This document shows, in pieces, positions 1-9,823 of a stretch of DNA of 64,000 bases (the stretch's first letter is position 1; each line of letters begins with the position of its first letter). Source of the DNA: Cenococcum geophilum 1.58 (lineage: Eukaryota > Ascomycota > Dothideomycetes > Gloniales > Gloniaceae); the NCBI GenBank assembly GCA_001692895.1, contig KV748202.1:62001-126000 (forward strand), given 5' to 3'. Position numbers and translations under genes: made by a program. Below the pieces are notes generated by a model. That model worked only from the letters and a program-made list of their open reading frames with translations. It ran no database searches and was not told the origin of the DNA.

Positions 1-520
1 AGTCGAAATAGTCCTCAAACAGTCTCTCATCCGTACCTCCTGCCTTTAGCCGAGCATCTTCATACTTTGGTCTGTCAAAGTCGATAGATATGGTATGAAC
101 ATGATGCACCGATCCAACGAAGAAGTCGAATGTATGTTTCCCAAGAAGCGTTTGTATGAGCTTGAGAGAGGAGGGGCGGATCCATTCACTCTCGAAACCA
201 ATAAGTATCTGGATTTGAGAAGCGTATTTCTCCCGCAGCCGAACGGCCTCTCGATAGAAGTCATCCACCAGCTGGACCAAGCCTTCTTCTGAATAGAACT
301 TTTCCTGCTAAAAAGCTAGCTTAGAGGGAGCAATTGAACGAGTGAGCATAACAGGCATACGCACTTCCTCTGGATAAAAGTCTTCTTTGTCCCTGGGCAT
401 ATGCTCCGTAAGCGAGTAGACCTGAAACCCGCGAGATATGGCTGCTTGGACCATCTCTTCCAGCGTATTCTCCGCGTGGCAGCAGAATTGGCCAGAATGG
501 CTATGGTGAGAGAAAGGCAT
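1..520 (-). CDS. HIS2: Histidinol-phosphatase (PHP family), C-terminus beyond left edge
   Basis: This enzyme removes phosphate from L-histidinol phosphate, the penultimate step of histidine synthesis, in the cytosol. The first exon (520-365) opens with FSHHSHSGQF, the HxH metal-binding start of a PHP domain, followed by LTEHMPRD. A 57-bp intron (364-308, GTGCGT...TAG) is placed where the frame resumes with EKFYSEEGLVQLVDDFY. The next exon contains FESEWIRP and the metal-site segment FFVGSVHHVHT, and runs off the window at LFEDYFD. About 145 N-terminal residues of an enzyme usually near 300 aa are present. I chose the Met at 520 because it directly precedes the conserved start; an in-frame Met 12 codons upstream is possible. 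Nothing visible is broken. Confidence 0.93.
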
Positions 521-972
521 TTGGGCTGTTTGGTGGGTCAACCGATCCAAACTCAAGGTGAAGTCAATTTCGAGTCAAATTCCAGAGGAGCAGTAGCCAA
601 TTTAAGCCACTACCAATGTCATAGATACCTCGGTGATAGTCGCTTACGAGATGCAGATGGAAATGAGCCAATTTCTGGATTGAAATTTCTCTTGGCACTA
701 TATACCAGGATGAATCTCAGTAGCGGATTTTGGAACAAAAATCTTATTCAACTCCATAACCACGACGATTTTTTAAGATAATTTTATGAGTAGTACGAAG
801 CTCTAGGGTTTCAACTGGGTTATTTGTGTTTTTCAAAGTATCTAACGCATGCACCGGTCCCGTGCAGTTACTGTAGCCCTATATTTCAACGCTTTAGGGG
901 ACAACACTTCACAAAATACTTCGGAAAGTTAGGCGACTATTCTTAGTCCGTTTGCATTAAGTTGTTTATATA

Positions 973-1445
973 TATATAGGCCACCACTCCCTAATTACTA
1001 CGCGCGCACCCCCCAATTAATACGCGCACACCTCCCGCTGGATAGGCTTAGATTCTTCCTCCTTAGGTTAAAACGTCACGTGTGTTTGACTTGTATGCAT
1101 CTGCGTCGCGAAAATTAAACTTTTAAAATGCAGCGGGTTAAGGGATAACTGCACCACTAGAATCAAGTCTTAATTTCAACTATAGTACAACTTGTAGAGT
1201 TTAAATTAAAGCTGGAATACACCAAAGGATCCCCCAGCAAAGTCGTGCTAAAAGAGCAATGCCCCACGACCGCTGTAAGCCCGTGAAATATTGCCGCCAA
1301 TACTTAGCAAGCCATCTGCGGAGTGTTGATTTGGGTATGGGCGCGTCGCGCACTGATGCAGATGTGAACAAGTGACGTTCTAACCTAAGGAGGAAGAATC
1401 TAAGCCTATCCAGTGGGGGGTGTGTAACTAGTGGTGGCCTATATA
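973..1445. mobile_element. MITE-like element with nested inverted repeats
   Basis: The outer ends are 16-bp inverted repeats, TATATAGGCCACCACT at 973-988 and its complement at 1430-1445. Inside lies a 33-bp inverted repeat with no mismatch (1038-1070 against 1381-1413) containing GGCTTAGATTCTTCCTCC. No transposase is encoded. The size and symmetry fit a non-autonomous DNA transposon; the TATATA flank could be part of the TIR or a TA-rich target. Confidence 0.7.
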
Positions 1446-1448
1446 CAC

Positions 1449-1581
1449 CCTCCTGTCAACTCCGGTGGTTAGCGCAGCCACGTCTGCACGGCCTTTTTGC
1501 AGGGGAAGTTTTGGTATTTTTGCTGTTTAAGGGAAATTAAGGCCGTGCAGACGTGGCCGCGCTAACCACCGGAACAGGAGG
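1449..1581. repeat. Hairpin-forming inverted repeat, arms of about 41-45 bp
   Basis: The left arm (1449-1493) and right arm (1541-1581) are complementary apart from a four-base difference and single changes; the core is GCCACGTCTGCACGGCC. The loop is about 47 bp. The flanks are themselves symmetric (tatataca/tgtatata). It abuts the preceding TIR element, so it may be a second small element inserted at the same TATA-rich site. Confidence 0.7.
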
Positions 1582-1945
1582 ATGTATATACTTAAGCCGA
1601 GCTCAGAGCGCTCTTAGGCATGATGCTGACTCATGTTATGTGCCTCTCGATATAGGTTTGGCTCATCTATACCATTTCTGATGTTCTGCAGACCCTATCG
1701 GGGGGAAATACAAGAGCCAGAGGCACGTCTTTCACCATTTAGGTAAAGAAAAACTTAATCACAGTGAGGCAAACTATCATCCTCGGTACAGCGTCTATGA
1801 CGCTAAGTTCAATAAAGTAAGCCTCCTTATATGCAAACACTGATGCTCAAACAGTCCAACAAATCCAAATGCAATTATAACTCTTACTCGTATTTAATGG
1901 TGCACTCTGCAACATGGAAGGCAAAATGATGAAGGTTTAATAATG

Positions 1946-3165
1946 TCACACCATTCCCCACAAGGGGCGTGGTAGAGAGCCTCGGGATGCTTCACGATGG
2001 CCCGACTTCAAGCGCATATCTTTGATGCCAATGTAGGCTTCTCGGCGTGCAGGGTTGCCAACAGTGACGGACCAGGTGCGGAGGCCGTAGTAGGTTCCAA
2101 TGTGATGAACAAGCCAGCGTCTAGTAATAACATTAGTATGTTAAAGATTTAAAAGCTGGATTTGGTAATCTGAAGCTCTGCGACCCCACCGAAGTGGATA
2201 AGAGTAGCGGTGTAGCCCAGAGGAGCCTGGGCACTCGATCAAGAAAATCCAGAGGGGAAAAAAAATCAGAACCCACCCAAAGCTCGCTCCATGATCATCA
2301 ACCGGGCTATGAAAGAGCAGCTTTTCACGCTCAATCTCCCCACTACTCCTGGGTGAGCGCATATCGTTCATCTGGCCATTCCTGCCGACAAAGACAATCT
2401 CGTCATCCTCAGAATCCGGGTCGACCAAACCTTCCTGCTCCATCTTCGTCTCCTTCTCCTCCCACTTCTCCACAAATCTCCGCACTTCCTCTTCCAGGTC
2501 TTGCAGAAGCCCTTTCGCGCCCCGCGACCGCTTCAGCTTCTCCCGCAGCTCCCGCGGCACTTTGCCAGTAGCCTCATCCGCCGCAGCGCCCTTCTTCTCG
2601 GGCTTTCCCTTCCGCTTCTTCTCCGCATTCCGGGCAGCCAACCCCGCATCCCACAGCGGCGCGAGATAATACGGGACGGCATGTACGGGGTAGGTCGGGC
2701 GGACCTCCCAATCGCTTGGCAGCGGCGGCTGGGCGTACGGGTTGCTCAGAAGGCGATCTGCAAACCAACAATTCGTCAAAGCCATCTCCACAAGGCAGGT
2801 AAATGCGAGGTACGGGTATACACACCATTCTCCCAGCGCTGGCGCCGGCGACTGCCCTCCTTGCCCTTGAGCAGGGCCTCCCGCCGCTTCAGGCTGTCGC
2901 GGCGGAGGGGTTCGCGGCGGTGCACATAACCCGCACGCACGGCGGAGACGTCAGCGACAGGGGCGCGCTCGGAGCGCGGGGCCGGGTGGTCGTCCAGCGG
3001 GATCTGGAGCGTCACGGAGACGCCTGGGATGGGTGGGAGGGGGGAGAGGGTAACAGCGCTCAAGGATGCAGTGGCTTGCTCGGTCCAGGCTTCGATATCG
3101 ATGGGGACGGTGGTCGGGGCTGGATGGGTGCCATTGTCGGGGTTGGCAGTCGGATGGATTGCCAT
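1946..3165 (-). CDS. R3H-associated N-terminal domain protein
   Basis: A 331-residue protein in three exons: 3165-2826, 2757-2277 and 2120-1946. Introns are GTGTGT...CAG (2825-2758) and GTGGGT...TAG (2276-2121), and all phases close. The hallmark of the R3H-associated family (Pfam R3H-assoc) is the segment KRREALLKGKEGSRRRQRWE continuing through LPSDWEVRPTYPV and VPYYLAPLWD. An acidic, charged middle (PDSEDDEIVFVG) follows, and a C-terminal block with DDHGASFG, then WLVHHIGTYYGLRTWSV and NPARREAYIG. The C-terminal block resembles an R3H single-strand nucleic-acid-binding fold, so a role in RNA or DNA binding is an inference from the family; no precise function is known to me. The second intron is long (156 bp) and contains a short open stretch that I read as intronic. 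Confidence 0.9.
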
Positions 3166-3781
3166 TGCTTTTCTTTCTCTTCTTTGACCTTGCGGCGACG
3201 CCTAGGGTGTTGAGGCGGGGTGAAGTGGCAAGTGTTCAAAAACTTGCACAGGAGACGAATGAGGGCCCTAAAAGACCAGGCCTTGGATACAGAAAGGAAA
3301 GAAGCAAGGAAGCCGGATGCCCGCTGGGGTTTTATGGAAGACGAAGAGGAAGTCGGCGATAAAGCTGCGATAGGAGACGGAGACGGCAATGGCAGAGTCA
3401 TCACGCGCATAAGCGAGGGGAATCAATTGCGGCGAGCCAATCCTAGCCCAACGTGCCTGCCACAGTCATTTGCTAGGTGCTGTATGCGTATGCAGCCACC
3501 GCTCATCAGAGAGACAGCAAGGATAGAAAGCAACCACATTCTTTCAGCTAACGTGAGCGATAGGGTTATGACGATGGTTCCTAACAAATGTCGTCTGTGC
3601 GTAAATTTGATCTTCCAGTCATAACTATGCCGACTGTCATAACCCTATCGCTCACGTTAGCACGCTCTTCTTCAGCGTATTGAGGTCGCCTATACGAGAC
3701 TTTTCATTGTGTATTCTATGAATTCCTAAATATGGTGTACCCCAAAATATTCATAAATATGACACATTCGGGAAAATTGGT
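3166..3781. other. Intergenic stretch with a short perfect inverted repeat
   Basis: It lies upstream of the R3H-associated gene and downstream of the aminopeptidase relic. Apart from the inverted repeat at 3547-3661 I see only overlapping shadow frames. Confidence 0.5.
3547..3661. repeat. Short hairpin element with perfect 26-bp arms
   Basis: The arms at 3547-3572 and 3636-3661 are exact inverse complements (core GAGCGATAGGGTTATGAC), separated by 63 bp. It has no coding capacity. It is most simply a minimal MITE or the fold-back remnant of one. Confidence 0.75.
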
Positions 3782-4407
3782 TTAAAATTTTGCAAACGCC
3801 AGCTCGTAAGCCAAACCCAGCGTCAATCTAGCATGCTGCAACATGTGATCAAAGCTCAGGTATTCAATCTTATCCTCCGTCGTGTGGATCTTGCTGTCTG
3901 AGTACTTGAAGTCACTCTCAATCACAAACGCAGACGGATAACCCGCCTTCGACGCACTAGCGTGATCCGAGCATGCGTATCCGCACTTAGTGAGGATATA
4001 AGGAATCTCACAGTACTCCGTGATGACCTCCTTGATGAACTCGGTTAGGCCGGGATCAACATAGTCTGTGATGACTCTCTCGGACTGTTGCACCGAGGTC
4101 GCTCGTGTGGGTTATGTCGAAGAAGTTGATGCCTTGCTGAATGCATGGTTAGCTTTGGAGTTCTGCGGAGTAAAGAGCGGTCTCTCAGAAGTCCTTGTTA
4201 GACTTCTAGCTCCGTGACACTTACTTTACGAAGCTCCCACTTCTCTTCTTCCTTAATCCATCGTGTCTCGCCTGGAGACAGCTCGATGAGGTACTCGTCT
4301 GGTTCGACAAGGGTTGGCTCTTGAAGGATTACTTGTGGCTCTCGAGGAGCAGATAGAGCAGTCACAGCTGCCGCAGCATAGAGCAAGAGTAATAACGATG
4401 ATTTCAT
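3782..4407 (-). pseudogene. Secreted leucine aminopeptidase (M28, LAP1-like) with deleted catalytic core
   Basis: The intact family secretes a zinc aminopeptidase of about 380-390 aa that removes N-terminal residues outside the cell. Here exon 1 (4407-4225) encodes a signal peptide (MKSSLLLLLYAAAAVTAL) and propeptide with ETRWIKEEEKWELRK. A normal intron (4224-4137, GTAAGT...CAG) follows and exon 2 starts with QGINFFDIT. Shortly after, the sequence jumps to the last 100 residues of the family ([48 protein letters not shown]). The frames on the two sides do not match. Roughly 230 residues are missing, including the first zinc His, the bridging Asp, the catalytic Glu and the next zinc Asp. Only the last zinc His (IHTT) remains. 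The product cannot be an active peptidase. Confidence 0.9.
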
Positions 4408-5104
4408 AGTTGCAGTGACTTTGTGAGAACGGAAGGGTAATGAGGCGGAGCTGTTTAATAGTGCGATAGCTAGTTGGCTTGGTGACGACTTGACGATCAG
4501 AGATAGTGGGAGTTGTCTAATAAGGAAGGCGGTCACGTTCTGCCATAAAACTCCTGTTTAGGGAAAGCTGTTCAAGAGAAAATTAGTATACGTTCTATCA
4601 AAATGCAAAAGTAGGGTGAATGTCGCTATTAATTAGCATATGAGGTTTCAACAATATTCTGAGAAGAATCCGAGTAAATACTAATTAGAAAACGATAGCG
4701 TTTGATGTGAAAGTAAATCCAAAGCATATGCAAACGGAAGCCCCCGCTTGATAAACCATCAGCCAACCAGGACGTACGCTCAAAGCCAATTCAACTCTGT
4801 ATCCCCGGACTCTATCGATGCATCTAACGGCTGCCAGCAAGGCACAAACGTTGTACATGTTCAACTCTGTATCCCCGGACTCTATCGATGCATCTAACGG
4901 CTGCCAGCAAGGCACAAACGTTGTACATGTTCAACTCTGTATCCCCGGACTCTATCGATGCATCTAACGGCTGCCAGCAAGGCACAAACGTTGTACATGT
5001 ACACGTACAGTATGCAGTAAAATTGCGGCTCTGCAAATCGCCCTCAAAATGTAAGGAATGGGTATCACAAATTAAAATCACGAAGATGAATATTGTCAAC
5101 AACA
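4408..5104. other. Intergenic stretch dominated by a minisatellite
   Basis: It contains the dead promoter of the aminopeptidase relic and three copies of a 70-bp tandem repeat. The frames that run through the array are repeat artefacts, since 70 is not a multiple of three. Confidence 0.6.
4788..4999. repeat. Minisatellite, three copies of a 70-bp unit
   Basis: The word ATCCCCGGACTCTATCGATG recurs at 4801, 4871 and 4941, and the three units look identical in the part I compared. The array lies between the aminopeptidase pseudogene and the decayed caspase-like gene. The perfect copies suggest recent expansion. Confidence 0.9.
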
Positions 5105-6613
5105 TCAAACCTCCGTAGGACTCGCAGATATCATCCCTGGGCTGATTTCTGAGACGCGCCGCTTAGCACTGGGTAATTCCGGAGGGTCGACTGATTTCTG
5201 GGTGCGTGAGCGTTTGAGCGTTGGGGATTGCGTTGGGGACAGTTCTGTAGAAGTCTTGTTCCGTTTACTGCCCATGAGTATGAATCGGGACACTGCTTGA
5301 GCAATTGTTACGGCTTTCTTCAGGCTTGCCGAACGCTGAGGGCATCTCCTGAATTCCACCCAATCGATCTTTTGGGTTTGGATCTGGGATTCCCTAAAAG
5401 CCTTCAGCAGCCACTGAGCCAACTTCTCGGTCTGCGTCCGCGTCATTCGCTCTTCCTTCAGTGCTATCCTTAGGGTTAACGAGGCTTTTACTTGCATATT
5501 TTTGAAGGAAAGTTGCCTTTATTCTAAGTCCCGCGTGTCCAGCGTGTCCAGAGGGGCGAGGCAATGTGATGATCGTGTCGGCTAAGGCGGTCCTAGAGCA
5601 TGGACGGGTAGTTCCTCCTTCATGAGTTAACGTTAATTCTCTGTACAGGTTCCGCAGTTGCAAATTTGCGGCCCCGATATTTATTCAGCAGCTCTTGTAA
5701 CTCTTCAGTAAGGACGGGAGTAAAGGAGTTTTGCCTGGTCCGTTTGTTGGCTGGTCCATTGCTGCAGCTGTCAGAAGTTCATAAGTTCTAAGTCTGTCTG
5801 TGGAGCTTTTTTGGATATTGCTGGCATAGCAACTATCAAGGATTGTGAGAACATCCTCTTCTGCGTCTTCAGTAAGTGGCGTTTCAGCTCTGTTCCACTC
5901 CGCTATTGGCACATGATCGCCCTTCTTTTCTAAACTCTTATTTGTACTTCGGACGGTCTATCAGTAATGATCAGAGTTATGGGTACATGAACTATATTAC
6001 GCAACAAATTCCAGAACTTTACCCTCTTCATACCAACGTCCGTGGCCGGTATAATAGACGATCATGAGGTTGTGGGGTCCATCATACTTGTTCACGAAGG
6101 ATGTAATTGCGAGGTTTAGCTGATGCTGAGGTTTTGTTTCAACATTTAGAGTAAAAACCTCGACATCATAATTAAAGCCGCTTTTGAATAGGGCCGCGAG
6201 TTTTGCAATCTGCGCCAAATAAGCCTGCCGATATTCAAGCGCAACTCCGGAAGATGATCGCTTACTTCTTCATCATGCCCAGGAAATTGATCCAGGTTTT
6301 TATGCCATCTTATTATAAGGGCAGATGCCTTTAGGTACCCGTCTGGAATATTCAGCTCTGTACTAATCGCATTCTGCATTTTAGCGTCCTCTGTGTGAAC
6401 CACCTTACCCTCAGGTTTGGTTCCAGAAGCAGTATCGGGCACTCCTTGCGGGACCCGGGTAGCCACATTGCGAGGCACGCTGGGGAGTACCTGCTTAGCA
6501 AGGCTGAGGCTGGGAGGGTTTGCTGGTTGCGTCTGCTGTGTTGCCCTTGTTGAGTTTTCGCCCGAGTCGTATTCCTCATCGTAATACTCATAATCATATA
6601 CTACTCCAGTCAT
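5105..6613 (-). pseudogene. Caspase-like protein, decayed paralog of the gene at 7074-8599
   Basis: The exon layout matches the neighbour: exon 1 with a Tyr/Glu-rich stretch and IPDGYLKASALIIRW; exon 2 with NLMIVYYTGHGRW, carrying the His of a caspase-type dyad; exon 3 with DVLTILDSCYASN, carrying the Cys. Aligned by eye to the neighbour, exon 3 then breaks. A one-base loss at the T4 run 5729-5732 shifts the frame. In the shifted frame the homology continues (NSFTPVLTEELQELLNKY) but meets TGA at 5620-5622 and TAG at 5593-5595 just before DRLSRHDHHIASPL. Homology resumes down to about 5110 with SLTLRIALKEERMTR and KRSRTQKSV. The caspase-like core is readable, so a truncated protein ending near 5685 is possible, but the gene has lost its C-terminal half. 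A homopolymer sequencing error could explain the shift but not the two stops. Confidence 0.75.
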
Positions 6614-6685
6614 GCATGTTGGCATACAGCGAAGGAAACTCTGGAGTTCGCACCGTAAAGCATGCTTACGTATGTACGGTTCCAA

Positions 6686-7073
6686 TAATTGCTGATAGAG
6701 TGTTTCAAGTACAAAACGGAGCTTGAAGAGAAAGGGCGATCATGTGCAAATAGCGGAGTGGGACGGAGCCGAAACGCCACAAAGCTACAAATAAATGAGG
6801 TTAGTAAAAAAGATTTTGCTTAACACTAGTCAGATCTAGTACTACCGGTTACTAAACAGATGGTGAAAGTAATTTGACCTGACCAAAACGCCATCAAATA
6901 GTTACAAGATTTCTTAAGATCACATGCGAATCAAGAGAGAAGTCTATCCCAGACAGTAGTGAAGTCTCTGCCCCTCCGAAAGATATGAAGCAGAATCCAA
7001 GATGCACAGAGTATCCTTAAAAGCAATGCATTGCAGAAAGTAGTTCTTGACAAAACTAAGGTATGGAAAACCC
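6686..7073. other. Spacer between the two caspase-like paralogs
   Basis: About 390 bp (460 bp counted from the proposed start of the upstream copy). I see no gene, repeat or structured element. Confidence 0.5.
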
Positions 7074-8599
7074 CTATTCAACATCCATATCTGACCGATT
7101 AGAGAAATTGCAGCCCTCAATATGCGGCAGGGATTGCGAGCTATCATCACTGACTGGACTAAGCAGCTTCAGCACTACATGGTTTTCTCCATTGCGCGCA
7201 TCCTGAGACATCACTCGTTTCAGAGATATGTCTGGAGACTCTGGGAAGCTCTCACTATGTCTTCGCTTGACTGATTGGGTTGTCTCATCTTTCTTTATCA
7301 TACGCCGCCATTGTTTAACGTAATTGGAAACGTTACTGTAAAGTAGTACCACCCTTGAAAAATCCGTGTGCAGGGTGGGAGTCCTTAATTCAAGCCAATT
7401 CATGTCTCGAAGGATAATATCGGCATTTTTGAAAGCTTGAGGCAGCTGGGCAGTGAGGCTCTCAATCTGTTTACTATCTAGCTCTTCCTTCGGAAGGTTT
7501 AAAGCAAACTCAAGCGTGAGGTAGTAGTTCGACTGAGTCCCTGCTAAAGACCTTCGTCTTTTAACAGGATTGCTGTCCAGAGGTGCCAAACGAATACGGC
7601 GATCCCAGCGCCTGAGGCGATCCACCATATATGGCGGATTATTTTGTCGTTCTGGCTGGCTTGCGATTTGTGCCACTAGGTTCCATGTTGTAAAACCGTG
7701 TTCCTTGCTCTCTTCGAGCAGCTGCTTAAGGGAGTTTATCAATGCCCTTGTGAATGACTTTGGTCCTGGAGCCGAGGTTGGTTTATTGAAATGGCTTGCT
7801 GCTAAGAGTTCATAGCATCTACCAGGCGATGCAATATTCTTCTGGAGGTTGCTTGCAAAGCAAGTGTCCAAGATTGTCAATACATCGCTTTCCACATCGC
7901 CAATCAGTGACGTTTCTGCTGTGTTCCAGTATGCCCGTGCATTTTTGAACTTCCTTTCGTTCGAGCTGTATACGGTCAGACATTGCGAATACTAGTATGA
8001 GGGTCAACCACTTACGCATAGAACTCAAGTAACCCAGTAGCCTCATGAAACTTACTATGTCCAGTATAGTACACTATCATGAGATTATTCCTGGAATTAT
8101 GCCGCACGGAGAACCCACTTATTGCGTGGTTAAGTTGAAGCTGGGGTTTTTGTTTGTCGTTTAATTCCACAATTTGGGTCTCGTACTTAAACTCATTGAC
8201 AAACAAAGCATCCAGCTCTTTAACCTGACTAAGGCTTAGCAAATAGCTTCTTTACAAATAGATTACGTGACCTACCTCTCCAGCGCAATTCAATTCGTCC
8301 AATTCCTCACACCACTTGATGATCAAAACGGCAACTGTCTGGTATCCTTCTGGCAAGTCCATGTTCTTACACTTTGCTTCGTTCCATTGAAGTTGCATCC
8401 TCGAGGCTTTGTCTAACGAGTCCTTATCTCCTTGGGAGATGTTATCTGTTCCTATTTGGGCCACGTTGACAGCAGCCTTCCTTGGGGGTTCAATCATGTC
8501 GTGTTCTAGCCCAGTCATCGTAGATCCAGAATGAGGCACAGATCTATCAACGTCGGGCTCAAGGCTCATTGAGCTTGGTAGCACCGCTTGTCCAGTCAT
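7074..8599 (-). CDS. Caspase-like (peptidase C14-type fold) protein, open paralog
   Basis: A 474-residue protein in three exons: 8599-8276, 8224-8016, 7965-7074. Introns of 51 and 50 bp (GTAGGT...CAG, GTAAGT...CAG) give closed phases. The N-terminal 75 residues are variable and acidic. The caspase-like core spans about residues 80-200: PEGYQTVAVLIIKW (first strand), NNLMIVYYTGHSKFHE (dyad His; the usual GHG reads GHS) and DVLTILDTCFASN (dyad Cys). The C-terminal half (SFTRALINSLKQLLEES, PPYMVDRLRRWDRRIRLAPL, KRRHSESFPES) is of a kind seen in fungal caspase-like proteins linked to NLR or incompatibility loci. Proteolysis in cell-death signalling is an inference; the activity is unproven and the GHS variant makes it less certain. 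It lies 460 bp from its decayed copy, in the same orientation. Confidence 0.75.
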
Positions 8600-9119
8600 T
8601 GCGTTCGAAGCTACTGTTCCACGACAAGTATACGGTTAGCAGGGCGTGAAGGCATGATGCCTCTTTTAAGGTTCACCATAGCCTTAGATAAATAAAATAA
8701 AGTGAGATGCTTGTAAAGGGCTGTGCAAACTACCGACTCTTCTTGAAGGCCAAAGCCTCCACAGGTGTTACAGCCCGGTTTGCCTTGCGGTCGCTTATTT
8801 ACTGGGGCATACTCTCACAGCCCAATCATGCCACTCTCCATTAAGAACATCTGCAAGCTTATCCGCAAGGTATGCCTTGTTGCCTTCATTTTTATCGGTG
8901 AGATGGCCACCAATGAGCTGGCCTGGCCCTCCCACTGATTTTAAGAAAGAGCCTCACGGAACAGCCTGTCACTCGGTAGCGTGATGCGTGGAACGAAACG
9001 TGTCCCGGACCCCAGTAACGTGCTGTAAATTGAATCGCCTTTCTTAGCGGCTGCGGAGGCAATCGGTTGCCTGTATATCATTGCGCTGCTGCTATTTGAT
9101 AATTATGAATTGAGGCAAG
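8600..9119. other. Divergent intergenic region
   Basis: Promoter space between the caspase-like gene (minus) and the small two-exon gene (plus). No repeats or sites that I can support. Confidence 0.4.
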
Positions 9120-9645
9120 ATGGCAGAGCCTTTGAAGAGGCTGGCTCACCCGCACAACTACCCTGTCTCGTCAGCATGGAAATCATTTGAAAAATTCGTA
9201 ACCTCAGGCATTAAGACAATGAAGGACAGCTTGAACCAGGTGAGTGAAGTAGTCTCACGCAATGCGGGGTTTCTATGCTCTGCATCCACTGACTGGACGC
9301 CCGGAGTTTGGGGTCCGCAGAGTGCAAACTTGCGTGCAGCAACTCCTGAGAAATCAGTCGTCACCCCCAAAAATATTCCTGGGATGGTGAGTCTACAATT
9401 TCTGCCTCAGCAACAATTTCTGCCTTGCTAAGGTGATCTCACGCGCACAGTACCCCACTGAATTCCGGGAAGGCGACCCAGTCAATATAGTAGTTCGCGA
9501 AAAAGACTGTCTAGTCTCGCAGAAGCTTTGGATCTCCAACACTAGACACAACGGTCGGAAAGCAGAATATCAGTTATCTGAGCAGAGCGGGGGCTCCTTT
9601 CGTAGCGGGATGTGGATATCGGAGGATCAACTTACGGCAGCCTGA
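9120..9645 (+). CDS. Small hypothetical protein, possibly SH3-like C-terminus
   Basis: Two exons (9120-9386 and 9433-9645) joined over a 46-bp intron (GTGAGT...AAG) give 159 residues. I do not recognise the N-terminal half (MAEPLKRLAHPHNYPVSSAW). The C-terminal half (REGDPVNIVV, then a spaced YQLSEQSGGSFRSGMWISED) has the alternation of a small beta-barrel such as the SH3-like modules of short fungal proteins, where a Tyr-x-Leu strand precedes a Gly-turn and a Glu-Asp-Leu end. This is a resemblance only. It is read divergently from the caspase-like gene and lies 180 bp upstream of the DUF6594 gene. The intron is supported by frame continuity, not by known homology. Confidence 0.4.
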
Positions 9646-9823
9646 TAGCAAACCTATGAATAGATACAGCCTCATAGATGGGGGTTTCGGCCTTGCCTTA
9701 AAAAGTCGGTCAACATTCTTAAGGCTCTCTCACTTTTCGATTGTTTAAAGGCCGAGGTTAGGAAGCCGAACAAGAAAACTTCTTCTTTGAACGCACTCTT
9801 GAGGACATTCTGCATTTGAATCA

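Larger units (their letters stand above)
521..1945. other. Gene-free stretch with two inverted-repeat elements
   Basis: No convincing coding sequence is present. The stretch holds the HIS2 promoter side, a 473-bp TIR element (973-1445), a hairpin element directly next to it (1449-1581), and about 360 bp of unassigned sequence before the 3' end of the R3H-associated gene. Confidence 0.6.

Noticed and set aside
401..781. A 126-codon plus-strand frame at the left edge
   Set aside because: It overlaps the conserved first exon of HIS2 on the other strand, so it is a shadow.
2141..2276. Open continuation of exon 2 of the R3H-associated gene
   Set aside because: The continuation (FFPLWIFLIECPG) is hydrophobic and unlike the family; splicing at 2276/2121 restores the conserved C-terminal block.
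4685..5118. Frames running through the 70-bp tandem repeat on both strands
   Set aside because: The protein repeats arise from the DNA repeat in rotating frames; no gene signal exists outside the array.
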